Part shown: piece after piece, positions 46,806 through 59,400 of the stretch
How positions within the stretch are numbered: position 1 is the stretch's first letter
Layout: each line of letters begins with the position of its first letter
NCBI RefSeq assembly: GCF_030704535.1
Contig: NC_081813.1
Location: forward strand, 2,202,501 to 2,266,500
From: Vitis vinifera
Taxonomy: Eukaryota; Streptophyta; Magnoliopsida; Vitales; Vitaceae
Reading direction: 5' to 3'
Length of the DNA: 64,000 bases
The notes under the pieces: generated by a model
What the model was told of the DNA's origin: nothing
The model's input: only the letters and a program-made list of their open reading frames with translations
The model's database searches: none
Position numbers and translations under genes: made by a program

Positions 46806-47789
46806 TGGAGTTTGGTCTCTGCATTGAGAATATCTACAATTTTATTTATTTATTTATTTATTTTTACAAAAATATTTGTATAAAATTTTTTATGTAGCCT
46901 TATGTGATAGTGGGGGTTGGCGCCTGTTGGATTGACTAAACCAACTAGTTTTGCAAGATCACAAAAAAAGAAAGAAAAAAAAAAGATATAATTAAAAAAT
47001 ATAGAAAATATTATTATTATTATTTTGAAGTTTGAAGTTTGAATGACATTTTACATCAATCTTTTATTCCGATTTTAAATTTTTAGAGTAACATATACAA
47101 GAGTAATATATTTTTATAATTTTTTATTATACTTAGTTGTCATTGATTTCTTGCACTCTTATATATGATTATTGTTCATAAATGCAAATAATAATATTAT
47201 GAATAATAAGTAGTCAAAATAAATTGCCCAACCATAAAATAATTCACACCATGAAAATAAATTGATTAAAAATAAAATAAAATAATCCACATCATTGAAA
47301 GGAAAAGAAATGAAAAATAAATTTCAAAAAAACTAAATTGCAAAAACGAACTAGAAAATTTCGAACATCCAAAAAAATTTATATTATTTTAGTGTAAAAT
47401 TTTGACTTATCATGGTTGAAAGAATCTAGGGATAAGCTAAATTGCAAAAAGAGGTAGCATTAGTTTTATAACAAAAATGAAATGGAAATAGATACTATAA
47501 AATTTAAAAATGAAAATAAAAAATAATTGAATGACCCAATTGTTGAGGTATGCTCTTCAGTTCGAAGATGGTTCACTCAAATGATGGTGATGTTAAATGT
47601 TATAGGCTTCGTCTAACAGCATCGAACACTAATTGATTTTTAGATGAGATAATCAAAGTTTGATTCAAATATTGATATAAGTTATGAGTTTGGATTATTG
47701 GAGAGTCATACACCAGAAGAGAGATTGTTGAGGTGTAATAATAGTGCTCCACAATCCTAGAACCAATTGTTTTCAAATGAGATGATTAA
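46806..47789. other. AT-rich spacer
   Basis: AT-rich DNA with a TTTA run near 46,843-46,866 and no supported gene. The part from about 47,540 is loosely similar to the repeat block around 44,180-44,400. Confidence 0.4.
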
Positions 47790-48010
47790 AAGCCCATCCA
47801 AGATTTTTATGGGGCATTAGCAATTTGTTGCATTTCCTTTGTGAGTAGTGATACAATGAAATGTTACAAAAGTGAAACGAGTCCAAGTAGTTAGAAGGAT
47901 GTGTATTGCACATGGACCATGTGTAAATGGTGCTTAGCATGACACCCGACAAATGTATAAGCCCTTTTAAGTTCGTATGAAACTCCACCATCTCAAATAC
48001 CATTTAATTT
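47790..48010 (+). repeat. Dispersed repeat, 'gtgagtagtgat' family
   Basis: Shares 'gtgagtagtgatacaatg', 'caagtagttagaaggatgtg' and 'tatgaaactccacc' with 44,400-44,560, in the same order. Non-coding. Confidence 0.6.
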
Positions 48011-48135
48011 TCAAATGAAATTATCAAAACCCGATTTAGAGCTTTATAGATATCAACAACAAAACCATTTATTTTAGTTACATTTTGCTTGAAAAAATCA
48101 AATAGTTACAGAGTTGTATTTTACTCAGATATAGG

Positions 48136-48375
48136 TTATGTTTAAGGAAAAGAAAATAAAAAGGAAAAGTATAAAGAAAAAAAAAAGATATTTAAAATTA
48201 ATAAATTATTTTTATATTCTACTTCGAACTCATTTTTATTATTTAACTATTCTATATAAAAATTAAAATATATAAAGTTTTTTTGTTAATTTTAATTATA
48301 TTTTACTTTCTTTTATATTTTTTATAATAAAACCAAACACAAAAAAATTAGTTTCAGATAAGTAAATATAGTCAT
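48136..48375. repeat. MITE-like AT-rich repeat
   Basis: Begins 'ggttatgtttaagg' and ends 'aaatatagtcata', with an AT-rich body like the repeats at 6,190 and 49,112. Borders approximate. Confidence 0.3.
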
Positions 48376-48439
48376 AATAATGTCTAATGATGCCAAACAA
48401 TTGTACGACCCATCAAATTCACATGAAACTCTATCATTC

Positions 48440-48700
48440 TACCTACTAATAGATTTTTAGATGCAATAGTCAAAATCTGATTCAAAAGTAACAATTGATT
48501 TTCAGATGTGATAGTAAAAATCTTGATCAAGACTTTTTTGGTATTATCAACAAAAGTCTTGGTATTATCAATAAAAGTCTTTATTTTCGTTGCATTTCAT
48601 TAAAAAGAGGCCAAGTAGTTAAAGCGATGCTTGTTACACATGAACATGTTGCCTACAAGCGATTCAAATTCACATGAATTTTCCAACATTGTCACTTTCC
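48440..48700 (+). repeat. Dispersed repeat, diverged copy of the 'gtgagtagtgat' family
   Basis: Contains 'cgttgcatttcatt', 'ccaagtagttaaagcgatg' and 'aaattcacatgaa', in the order seen at 44,400 and 47,790. It also holds a short tandem duplication of 'gtcttggtattatca' near 48,541-48,580. Confidence 0.5.
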
Positions 48701-49111
48701 ACATTTGAATATGGTTAGTGGTTACAAGTCTCTTTTTGGAAACACACATACAACTTTGAGTTTCTCCTTAAAAGTCTTCACAAAAATCCTCTTTAAAGAT
48801 TGTTTGTTTGTGTATTTCTTTTCAAATGAGACTCATCCATTCCCATGCGTTACCAATTTTGTTAATAATGACTTTTTTTCAAAGTCTTATGATTAAATTT
48901 GACTTTCTCTAAGAAAAAATAATATATATGGAAAATGCCTCCAATGAGTTGCAGCCGTTGGATCCAAGAGTTTGCATCTCTTGACAACATTTTCGGGGTC
49001 TATTTATTAAGATATAAATAAATTTCGGGGTCTATTTGACAACATTTTCAAAGATAGTTTTTCAGAATAATTATGAAAAATGATTCGTTGGAAAACTCCA
49101 ATATTAAAATG

Positions 49112-49423
49112 CTATGTTTGGTTTTCAGAAAATACTAAAAAAATTTTAAAAAATAATTTTTTCAGGTTTGATTTTACTATAGAAAATATAAAAGAAAATT
49201 AAATATAATTAAAATTAATTTAAAATTTATATATTTATAAATTATTTAATCTTACTATAGAGAGAAGTAGATAAAATGAGTTTGGAGAAATCTATAAAAA
49301 TAATTCATTAAATTTAAAACGATTTTTTATTTTCTTTCATTTTTTTCTTTTCTTTTACTTTTCCTCTCTATTTTCTTTCTTTTGTATTTCCCCTTAAATT
49401 TTCTAGGAACCAAACAAAACATA
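49112..49423. repeat. MITE-like AT-rich repeat
   Basis: Starts 'ctatgtttggttttc' and ends 'ggaaccaaacaaaacata', an inverted terminal repeat of about 15 bases around an AT-rich core. It is the best-preserved member of the family also seen at 6,190, 19,103 and 48,136. Confidence 0.5.
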
Positions 49424-50813
49424 AAAGTTTCTAAAATATTCCCCATTTTTAATTATTACTCAAAAAAAAAATCTATAAAAAAACAACCGAAAATGCATCA
49501 ATATTATTCTAAAAAACAACCTAAAAACCTATTTTATATCGAAAGTTTATCAAACATATTTTTCAAAGAATAAAAAATTGTTTTCAATAATAGTTACCAA
49601 ACAGGTCGTTAATGTCTACCTTTTGGGGTCAAAACAGGATCACAAGTGCACTATCAACCAATATAGACTGCATTATCATACCACATACAATCTTACCCAT
49701 TGGGCCGGATGAGAAATTACCCAAAGTTATATCCGTGTCAGGGGGCCCACACCTACTTGTGATGAGACACCACTCTACGCAAGGCCCAAATAGGTTGTTT
49801 CAAGGCAGGCCCAACCTAGCCCAACTTCAAGGAAGGACAATTTAGTTGGTTCAACTCACTTGTGTCAATGGAAGCTTCACGTGAACTTGTTATTTAAAGA
49901 ATAAAATAATAAAATAATTCACATAAGACATACGAGGTTTTAATGTGATTTGACTGATCATATCTATATCAATGGATGAGAACAAATCATTTTACCATAC
50001 AATAGAGAGTATCTACTCTATCTACATCCCAAATCGTAAATATCTACACTTTGAGCCATGTGTCGTATTGCTCAATGTCTCGTATTCTTTCTAACATCTC
50101 CATCCACTATATATAGTTTTCACAAGTTCATTTTCATTTAATTATCTATTCCTCTCGTAGCTTAAAATATTTATAGATTATTCTATAAGAAAGTCTAATA
50201 TTATAATGATGTATAAACGTAGAAAATATTCATGTAATATTTTTCATATAAAAGGATTTATGCTAGTTTGGAATTTTAGACACTTTTTGACAAATACAAA
50301 CCCTAAGTCAAAAACTTGGAACTAGGACTGATAAAATTTAATACGATTCATCAATACAACTTGACTCCGACATATTTTTATTAAATTCACTTTTGTATTA
50401 AATACAAATTTGAAGTCATGTTTGCATTAAATCCATATTGACTTGCATGATTCATTTAACGAACAAAATGTGTTTTTTTTTCTCTATTTGTGTTTAACCC
50501 TATGTTGTGTTTGTATTGAATTTGAATCAGCTTTGATAACCCCTTTAATAAGTAAATTGTTTTTGTTCAACTTTGTATAATATATGATCTAAGTTGACTT
50601 GTTTAAGAACCAATTTGATTAATTGATTATAGCATATAAGGTTGGAAGATCATATTAACTTAAATAATATCTAATTAAACCAAATTATTAAATGAGTTAT
50701 AAGACGTGTTACCTTTTTGGATTCATATTTTAAGTTTATTATTCATATCGTGTTTTAGTTGATCTATATAACCGATTCACTAAATTTTGACATCACATAA
50801 ACACATAGTAAAG
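49424..50813. other. Gene-free intergenic DNA
   Basis: No supported gene. A patch of more balanced composition at about 49,620-49,860 holds a short open frame with no recognisable product; the rest is AT-rich. Confidence 0.5.
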
Positions 50814-51069
50814 AAATTTTTGGCTGGTAATTATTCCAACAAAGACTATCAATTCTGCAACAAAACCGCTCATGCCCGGTAATGCAAGGGAAGCCATCAA
50901 TAAGATACTGAACAGGGATAGATGTAGGTGAACAATACCCCCCCCCCCACACACACAAATTTTTGGCTGGTAATTATTTCAACAAAGACTATCAATTCTG
51001 CAACAAAACCGCTCATGCAAGGGAAGCCATTGATAAGATACGAATAGATGTAGGTGAACAATACCCCCC
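50814..51069. repeat. Tandem duplication of about 143 bp with poly-C ends
   Basis: Two copies start at about 50,814 and 50,957; both contain 'ggctggtaattatt' and 'atcaattctgcaacaaaacc' and end 'gtgaacaata' plus a C-run. The first C-run (about 50,938-50,948) is followed by a short CA run. The second copy lacks a short internal part present in the first. Confidence 0.85.
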
Positions 51070-51113
51070 CCAATCTCAGATCCCTGGGGAACCAATCTCA
51101 GATCCCTGGGGAA
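51070..51113. repeat. 22-bp direct tandem duplication
   Basis: The phrase 'ccaatctcagatccctgggg' occurs twice back to back, directly after the C-run of the preceding repeat. Confidence 0.9.
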
Positions 51114-51231
51114 GAGGATCAAGTTGGCCCTTGCGAACAGCTTGATGCACTATCTACCTTCAACCCCCCACTTACTTTGAACCCATGTTTTGGGTTGGAT
51201 TTTGAAAATGGGTCACTTCCAACATTTGGGT

Positions 51232-51440
51232 ACATTGAGAAATGAATATATTAATATTCAATACAAAGTGAAATTTAATCCATCCATCAAGATTTTACTT
51301 TTGGGAAAGTATTAACTATTGAGGAAATAAAAAAAGATTTAGGGACATTGAGAATGAATATATTAATATTCAATACAAAGTGAAATTTAGTCCATCCATA
51401 AAGATTTTGCACTCATTGTTTTGGGAAAGTATTAAGTCAA
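51232..51440. repeat. Tandem duplication, period about 113 bp
   Basis: 'atgaatatattaatattcaa' followed by 'tacaaagtgaaattta' and 'tccatccat' appears in copies starting at about 51,232 and 51,345, each ending near 'tttgggaaagtatta'. Confidence 0.8.
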
Positions 51441-53498
51441 AGAAAAAATATGATAATTTTATTGTACAAAATATATAAATATAATTAAAATTAGATAATA
51501 TTTATATTTTAAAAATTATCTAATATTTTGAAGAATATGAGGGAAATGAATAATGGCAATCATGTAAAATAATTTATTAATTTAAATTTTTTTACTTTAT
51601 TTTTCCTTTTATTTATTTCTTTTAAAGATGATAATGACACAGGTCTAAGATGGGTTGCCTTCATCTCAATCTCATTTCATTTATTTAAAATAATTATCAT
51701 TTATCTCTCATCAAAAAAATTAAATATGTTTAACTTTTTATTTTTTTTTAAATTTAATTACATTAAAATAAATATATCTTATAAATAATTAAAATATTAT
51801 AATTTTTTATAACTTATTTTATGAAAAAAAATATATATTATTATATATATAATAATAGTAGAAAAATAAAATTTAAATTAAATTATTTTTAAAAAATAAT
51901 TTTATATATAATTGAGGCAAGACAAAGATAAACTCGAACTTGCCCTGAACGGGCCGAACCTGTCCTGAATTAAAAAAAAAAAAAATCAAACCCATTCCCA
52001 ATCAATTTATTTAAATTTCAAACATATCTCATAATACTAACGAAAAAACTTATTGAGACAAGGTACCTAAAAAAGTGTGTTCCATTGCAATCCACATTTT
52101 GTTCTTTGTTTTTACCTGACTTGTTTACTCAAATTTTCCAAGTAGAGAAAGAATATCTTCACATCTTTACTTGGGAAAAAAAAATGTCAAACCTTCATCC
52201 AAAAAATTGACCCAAACACATGTTAATCACGATAGGACAACCAAGATTTAGCATTTAGTATTTAAATCATAAGATAAAGAGGTAAGGTCCACCGGGGTCG
52301 GTGGCCATGCAACACATGTTACACTCTCTTGCTGCACAAAAATCTCCTGTACGACACCCCTACGGTAACTAGAACTCCTCCCTTCCACAGCCGTCCGATT
52401 ACTTTGACTTTCTTACACAGATTTCGGCCTCAGGGTTTCCATTTCAAGCGTCGCCATCCAAAACTGAAAAGGCAAGGACACCAGTGTAATTTCGGATATT
52501 CCCTCCTCACTTTCCCCTCTCCAATACCATGCCCTCCACGTACCAATTTTCTAAAATTACTATTTTGCCCCTCCAATTTTTTGTACTCCCCTCTCCTAAA
52601 TTTTTAATCGAAATTTAGTTAGCACATCAATACCAAACTATTGAATTTATCATACTGTATTGTTTTTTTCTTCAATCACGACGACCCGTAATTTTACCAT
52701 AATCTATTATATCAATTTGAAATTATATCAAAATTTTGATTAAATATGCTTAACTATACGATAAAAATATGGATGGTTCAATACGGGAAGTGAAAAGTAA
52801 AATATAAAATACCAAGATTAAGTACACATGATATTTTATGATTAATACATTTTTATATGACTATAATTAAATAGGTATAAACATGCAAAATAAGGTTAAA
52901 ATAATTATTTTTTAATATTTTAAAAATAATTACCTTTTTAAAATTTTAAAAGTTAATACAAGAAGGGCATTAAACTTGGAAAAATTTACATTTCATGCCA
53001 TTTAAGTTCAGATTTAAAAAATAAACCTAATTTTATAATTAATTATTTAAAATTATTACATGTATTTAAATATAAAATTACAACCCATTTTGGATTAACC
53101 AATCACATCAGAAAGGTGGACAAATTTTGGAATTGGCCAATGAAAACAGAGAGGTGAGCTGATGGTTTCAACGGCGGGTGAATGAATCACCGCCAATAAA
53201 ATAATTTAAGAAAATAAGAGCATATTATTGAAAGAGAAAACTGGGCAGAGGAGTGTTTGGGTTCTCGGAAGGTATTTTACCATTTGAAATTACGATTTTG
53301 TCCTTCATCTTCTCTGAAAATCGGGAGAGAGAGAAAGAGAGAGAAAATCGAATGGTGTTGAATCAGAAAACCGCAAGCATTTCCATGGATTTTTGGACGA
53401 CTTTTGAGCTGTTATTCTGCACGATTCCCTCATGAAGTAGGCGACTTGATTTCGTAAGATTTGGTGAAATCTCGGTCGTTGGATTCGCCTCGAGAGAA
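51441..53498. other. Upstream region and 5' UTR of the PP2A B subunit gene
   Basis: AT-rich to about 52,260. A patch at about 52,270-52,560 has markedly more G and C and an open frame of 92 codons, but nothing in it is recognisable. The last 200 bases before the ATG are probably 5' UTR and include a GA-rich run at about 53,325-53,346. No TATA box is assigned. Confidence 0.5.
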
Positions 53499-56400
53499 AT
53501 GAACGGCGATGACACCGCAGCTCCCTCCGCGCCTCCTCCGCCGCAACTGGAGTGGAAATTCTCTCAGGTATTCGGCGAGCGGGCGGCCGGCGAGGAAGTG
53601 CAGGAAGGTATTGTTGGCTTTTTGCGGCGTTGGATCCGCCAATTGTTGCGTGAATTTAGGGTTTGGTTTTGCGTAGTTTTGATCTGTTTCTGGATCGATT
53701 AGGTTTTGGTTCTTTTGCGTGTTTTCATTGTGATTTGATGGGAAATTGCTTGGTTTTGGCCGTGGAATTGATGGCTCTAGGAAATTTCGGTTGAGTAATA
53801 ATCTATTCAATAATTTGAGAAATTAACAGTGATATTCCGAGTTGGTAAAGTTAGTGTTGGTTTGATTCTGCGCTGCACTTGTTTTAGTATCGGAACCGGT
53901 CTTTTTGTGAAGTCATCGGTTGTTAGGATGTATTTTGGATCTTGATATTTGTAAACTTGTTCAGTTAAAACTGGGATTTGGTTATTTGATAGCGTGCCCG
54001 AACTAGGTTTGTTGAATATGCTTTTGAATAACCTTCATTGGCACATGTTATTTTTCATATTTGCAAGGATTAGCTTTGTAAAGATTTGATGTTTTCATTC
54101 AAGGCTGTATCATTTGCTTTGATAAATACTCACTTTTTGATTTCTCCAGTAGTTACACATGTATGATATGTTGAATTGTGGTGAATGTAGTTTTGACTGA
54201 GAGGGAAAGTTAATCACATTTGTTGTCAAGGTGTTGCCATTGCTCCATATAATGAAAGCATTGTTAGAGCCCAGCTCATAACTCAAGCATCGTTGTCTCC
54301 TTGATTGCCACTTGTCTTCTTGTTCACATCTATTGGATAATGTACAATGTAGAAGAGTGTCAATGTAGTGAAAAAAGGGAGGGGGAATAGATGGCAGGTT
54401 CTATGATTTGAAAGGCAGTTTGCATTCTTAACAAAGATAGTTTGTTGATTATAAAATATAAATAAATTAAGTAGGCTTAGTGGGGCCATATATCATTGGA
54501 TATTTTGGGGATACTAGAAAATACAGTCACAGTAGAATGATCTAGGATCTTACACAACTTCTGTGTGCAAATACATGACTTCAATGCCCTAAATTATTTT
54601 CTTTCAGATTTTATTTGGGTTTTTGTTAACTAGGGTAAAAGTTTCAGTCCAACTCAGGAGCCATGGGATCAATAAAAGCCTGACCCAAGACATTTTATTT
54701 GTGCATTGAGTTGATGGGTTAAATTCTTAATCTGTGTGCAAATTCAGTTGGATTTGGGTTGAGAACTCCACCTCAGTGGGTAATTAGGCATCACTTCTAG
54801 ATAGGGTTAAAATTAAATGAAAGAAACTATATTCCAATTATTGGAGTTTGAAATTGATAAACCAAGTGTAACTAAATTAAAGGGATTTCAGTATCTTTTA
54901 TTTTATGATATCAGTCTTCAATTTGTAGTTTGGATGTTCGTATGTGATGAAATTCTTCTGTTAGAAAATTATAGCATAATACATAATACATAATGTATAA
55001 TACGATGCTCAATACCCTTTTAGCATTCTTAATTATATGAAGCAAAAAGTACCTATATAATTGTCTTCGATAACAGTGTCATGAAACATGAACTACTCAA
55101 TTGCTTGTTCCATCCAGGTCACATGTCATTATATGGTAATTGTGTTGTATGACTATCTTTGATTTGAATTCCTTTGTCGTTTGCTGCTTTTTTTTTTTAA
55201 ATGACAGCAAAGCTGAAACTAATTGTCATATTTCAGGAAAATTTGCTAGGACTAATTATTTTCTTTGCATAAAATGTCTGCAAATTGCACTTTGTTGGGA
55301 AGTGTGGTTTTTTTAGTGTATGTATTGTTGGATGAAATCTGCGAGATTCCTATTTTCTTTGCTTCTAATGTGGTGTTTCATTTTGCAGTTGATATTATTT
55401 CTGCAATTGAGTTTGATAAATCTGGTGACCACCTTGCTACTGGTGATCGTGGGGGCCGGGTGGTTCTATTTGAGAGGACTGATACAAAGGATGTGCGTTC
55501 TTTTTTAACACTACTGGTCTTTAGTTTCTGTATCCAAACTTGATAGGTTGCCTTACTGTTCTTGTTTCTTTCAATATTATGATATCTTTATACACTGTAA
55601 TGTGTAGCATGGAGGATCAAGAAGGGATCTTGAGAGGATGGACTACCCAATTAGGCATCCCGAATTTCGTTATAAAACTGAGTTTCAGAGCCATGAACCT
55701 GAGGTATTTCTTTCATCAGTTACTCCTGCCTGAAGTTTGTTTGCACCACCCTTTGCTCACTAGGCTCTGAAATGTTTTAATTGATGCCACATTGCTTATT
55801 CTCTGTGCTCAGTTTGACTATCTGAAGAGCTTGGAAATAGAGGAGAAAATCAATAAGATCAGATGGTGCCAGACAGCAAATGGTGCCCTGTTTCTTCTAT
55901 CTACGAATGATAAAACCATTAAGTTTTGGAAGGTAGGAAGGGAAAATTGTCTTATGAAACTTTAAACTTCCTGATTTTTAATTTGTTGACAGATTATGCT
56001 CAACATCACCAACTCCAGTTTGGTTTCTTTAACTACTGATATAATATATATCCTGCACATGCTGATTACATAGCTGTCTTTTCGAGAATGAAACAGGTCC
56101 AAGAAAAGAAGGTCAAGAAGATTTCTGACATGAATTTGGATCCTTCAAAAGCAGTAGGAAATGGCAGTGTTGCTAGTTCAAGTAACTCAACAAGTCCTAA
56201 ACCCTATCTTGCAAATGGTGGATCCCCAGATAGATCTTACAGCTATCTGAGCAATGATTTTTCCTTCCCTCCAGGGGGCATTCCATCTCTACGGTTGCCT
56301 ACGGTAGTTGTACTCAACCTGATCTGTTGATCTCTATTTATGGTTTTAGCATAAACTTTATCATTATGAATGACAAACCTAGGTAGAAAAGAAGGTGCAA

Positions 56401-59400
56401 GGCTCACCTGATGCCTTTCACTGATAATCAATCATATCCAACTTTTGGGCTTAAGTGGCTCCTTGAGCTAGGTGCAATGCACACAGAATTAAACCCATCA
56501 TGTTTGTGTTATAAGCAAACATGGTCCTGTGCAAATGAGTTAATTGTCCAAAATTTTCCCTTTCCCTTCTTTGTGAATATAGTTCTTTTGTTTTCTTTTT
56601 TGAAAATATGCTCATTAACAAATTCAAGGACGCACCATGTTTTGTACCTTGTGCATGGATGATGTGTGACCTTAATACTAGTGCTTCCAGTACATTGAAC
56701 CTTGACCAAGATATGGAGCATTTTTTTTATCTTTTTGTGGGATAAATGGCATGTTCCAAGGTATACTTAGTTATTACGTCATTGGATGTTTAATAAGTTT
56801 AGTGTTCATGATAACTGCCTGTGATCTAACACTTCCAGTATACAATATGTAGGTATCAAGCCCTGAGACCAGCCTGGTGGCTAGATGTCGTAGAGTTTAT
56901 GCTCATGCTCACGACTATCATATCAATTCTATTTCAAATAATAGGTGGTTCCACAACCCATACTTTAATTCTCGCATATAATGTAGCTGTTCTGTTTACA
57001 TATCTGTTCACCTTGTTCATGTATTGGGTTTATCTTATGACCTTGAAGAAGAATTAGTACTTTGTTGGCATATCTATTCTTCTCTTATGTCTCTTTTTCT
57101 CTTTGCAATGGAAATTCCATCTGCTACCTGCTAACTATTTATTTATAAAAGTGTCATATTGATAAATTACTTAATGATTTAATAAGTTAGCATTATTTGA
57201 CATCCTGCTGCTAGCATTGTATTTTAAACTTTTGAATCATCACCTAACTTAATGATCTAAGAAGATTGATGGTGAATCCATCTGATTGATTTTTCATGAG
57301 GTGAATTGTGATCAACTCTTGCACATGAGCTGGATTTTATGCTTTACTTTGAATTGGCTTCTGGGTTAAGAATTGGCTTCTGGTTTTTTCCAATGAGGAG
57401 TATGGGGATGTAAATGGTTTGTTGTTATGAGCTGCTGCCTGGCAAGCTGCCATCCATGTACTTGCATTTAGCATTGGATGTGTCATTTAAGGCTAAATCA
57501 GTGTGGGATTTAGGCATTTGGGAGAAGACTTGCCTCTTGGTAAAGGCAGTATCTGTCTGGATGAAGACTCACACTTGTTGAAAACACTCTTTCTAGTTGT
57601 CCAGTCTATTGTCTTCTTTTATATTATTTACAGGTCTAAAACAAGCTTGAGAAGTTGCAACATGGTGGTGCATTTGATTCATTGTTCTACTGTCTACTCT
57701 GCTAGAAATTGTGATTTGTTAAGGCATAGTTATTAGCAGGCAGGAAGTCTTTATTGAGGCTTTGCTTGATAAGTGGTTGTGAAGATCTGCTGTGAACAAA
57801 AACAATTTGAGAATAAGGTTGTGGGAAAGTTCCTTGAGGGGGCTGTTGGTTGGTGTTCTAAAGAGGTCTTTCAAGATGGTCTTTGAAAATTCATTATAAG
57901 AGGCTGGAGTGACTTTTACATTTCAACTAATATCTTTGGTGGAAAATGGGTGTAAAATGAAATTTTATTCTGCGGTTGGTGAGTTGGCTTTAAAGTATTC
58001 TCTTGAACTTGCATAATATTGCTGTCAACAGGGAAGCTGTGGTAGCTGATTTCTAGTGTGTGGTGGGTGGTTTGCTGGACTGGAACCCTAGATTTGTTTT
58101 GAGGTTTCATGATTGGAAGCTTGATATAGTGGACTTGCTCTTGTCTAATATTCAGGGCTCAGTTGTTTGTGAGGATGGGAAAGCTCATTAAGCTTGGAAT
58201 ATTTCAAAGAAAGCTTGCTTTTTGGTGGGTCACTTCTATAAGTTCCTTCTGTGGGAACCTTTGGATTCCTTCCCTCTAAGGGTGTTTGGAATCTAGGCTT
58301 CTATTATGATTGTTGTAGTTGTTTCTGATGTTGTTCTTGTTGGTTTTCCCCCCTTCTCTTATTCATGTGTAAGGGTGGATGGTTTGAGAAAGAATTCTTA
58401 TGACCATCTTTGTGAAAAGGGTAGGATTTTTGCGAATTAGTGCTGCTTGTGTAAGCAAAAGGAGTCATGCAATATGCTTCTTTAAGCTAGAGGAGTTCCG
58501 CATGTAATTTCAAGGTCTTTCCTTCTTTTTTATTTGGAGTTTCCTAGGCATTGTCTCATCCACTGGAGGCACTTGAACTGTTTGGCATGAAAACTTTGTT
58601 GTCAAGAGTAGAATAAGGGTGTGGAGATTGGACCCTTTGTGCTTATTTTGGAGTTTATGGAAGGACTGAAATAGTAGTGTTCTTGAAGCAGTGGAGCACT
58701 GGAGTTGAAGTCGAAATATGTAGTTCTTAAATTGTTGTTTCTGTGGTTGTGGGTTTGCAAGTCTTGATAGTGTATCCTCTCTAGATTTTATTAATAGGTT
58801 GTGGTGGCTTATTGCTAGGCATCCTTCAAAACAGCCAGTTGATAATATGGTTGTTTTATGCTTTGACCACCCCACCAATCCAGCCCCAGCTTTCCCCACC
58901 ACCACCTACAAAACAACCCACCCCCAAGAGAGTAATTGATGTCAGTGACTTTGATGAATCAGTATTTATTTTTAATGTATCTTAAGCAGATCATCGAAGT
59001 TTAATTTATGGAGAAAATCAATCAATTTTGGGCCATAGATGCTAAATAGGTTTAATCTATCAAAATAAAATAAAATAAAATAGATGCTAAATAGGTTTAG
59101 GCAGCTGGGTGGCAACATTGACAATTTGTTTGTTCAATTGTTTTCAGTCCTTTAAGGACATCATAATCTCCCTAGTCCCTATGCATGTAATGTGGTCATC
59201 CGAATTTTGCTAGCATTTCATTTCGTTTTCTCATATATATGCATGTTAGAAGTTAGAGTTTAGGAGCTCCTAAACATGCTTCTTCTTCGAAATGTGTGCA
59301 TTGTCTCTCACATATTTCTTTATTTTGAAGGGTACCCTTTTGTCACAAAACCAATGAGGGGCTTTTTGGGATCTATTGTAGTGTGTTATAGAGACCTGCA

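Noticed and set aside
46592..46897. 101-codon open frame as a gene
   Set aside because: It falls inside the inverted dispersed repeat (unit C), whose forward copies at 42,360 and 42,976 do not keep the frame.
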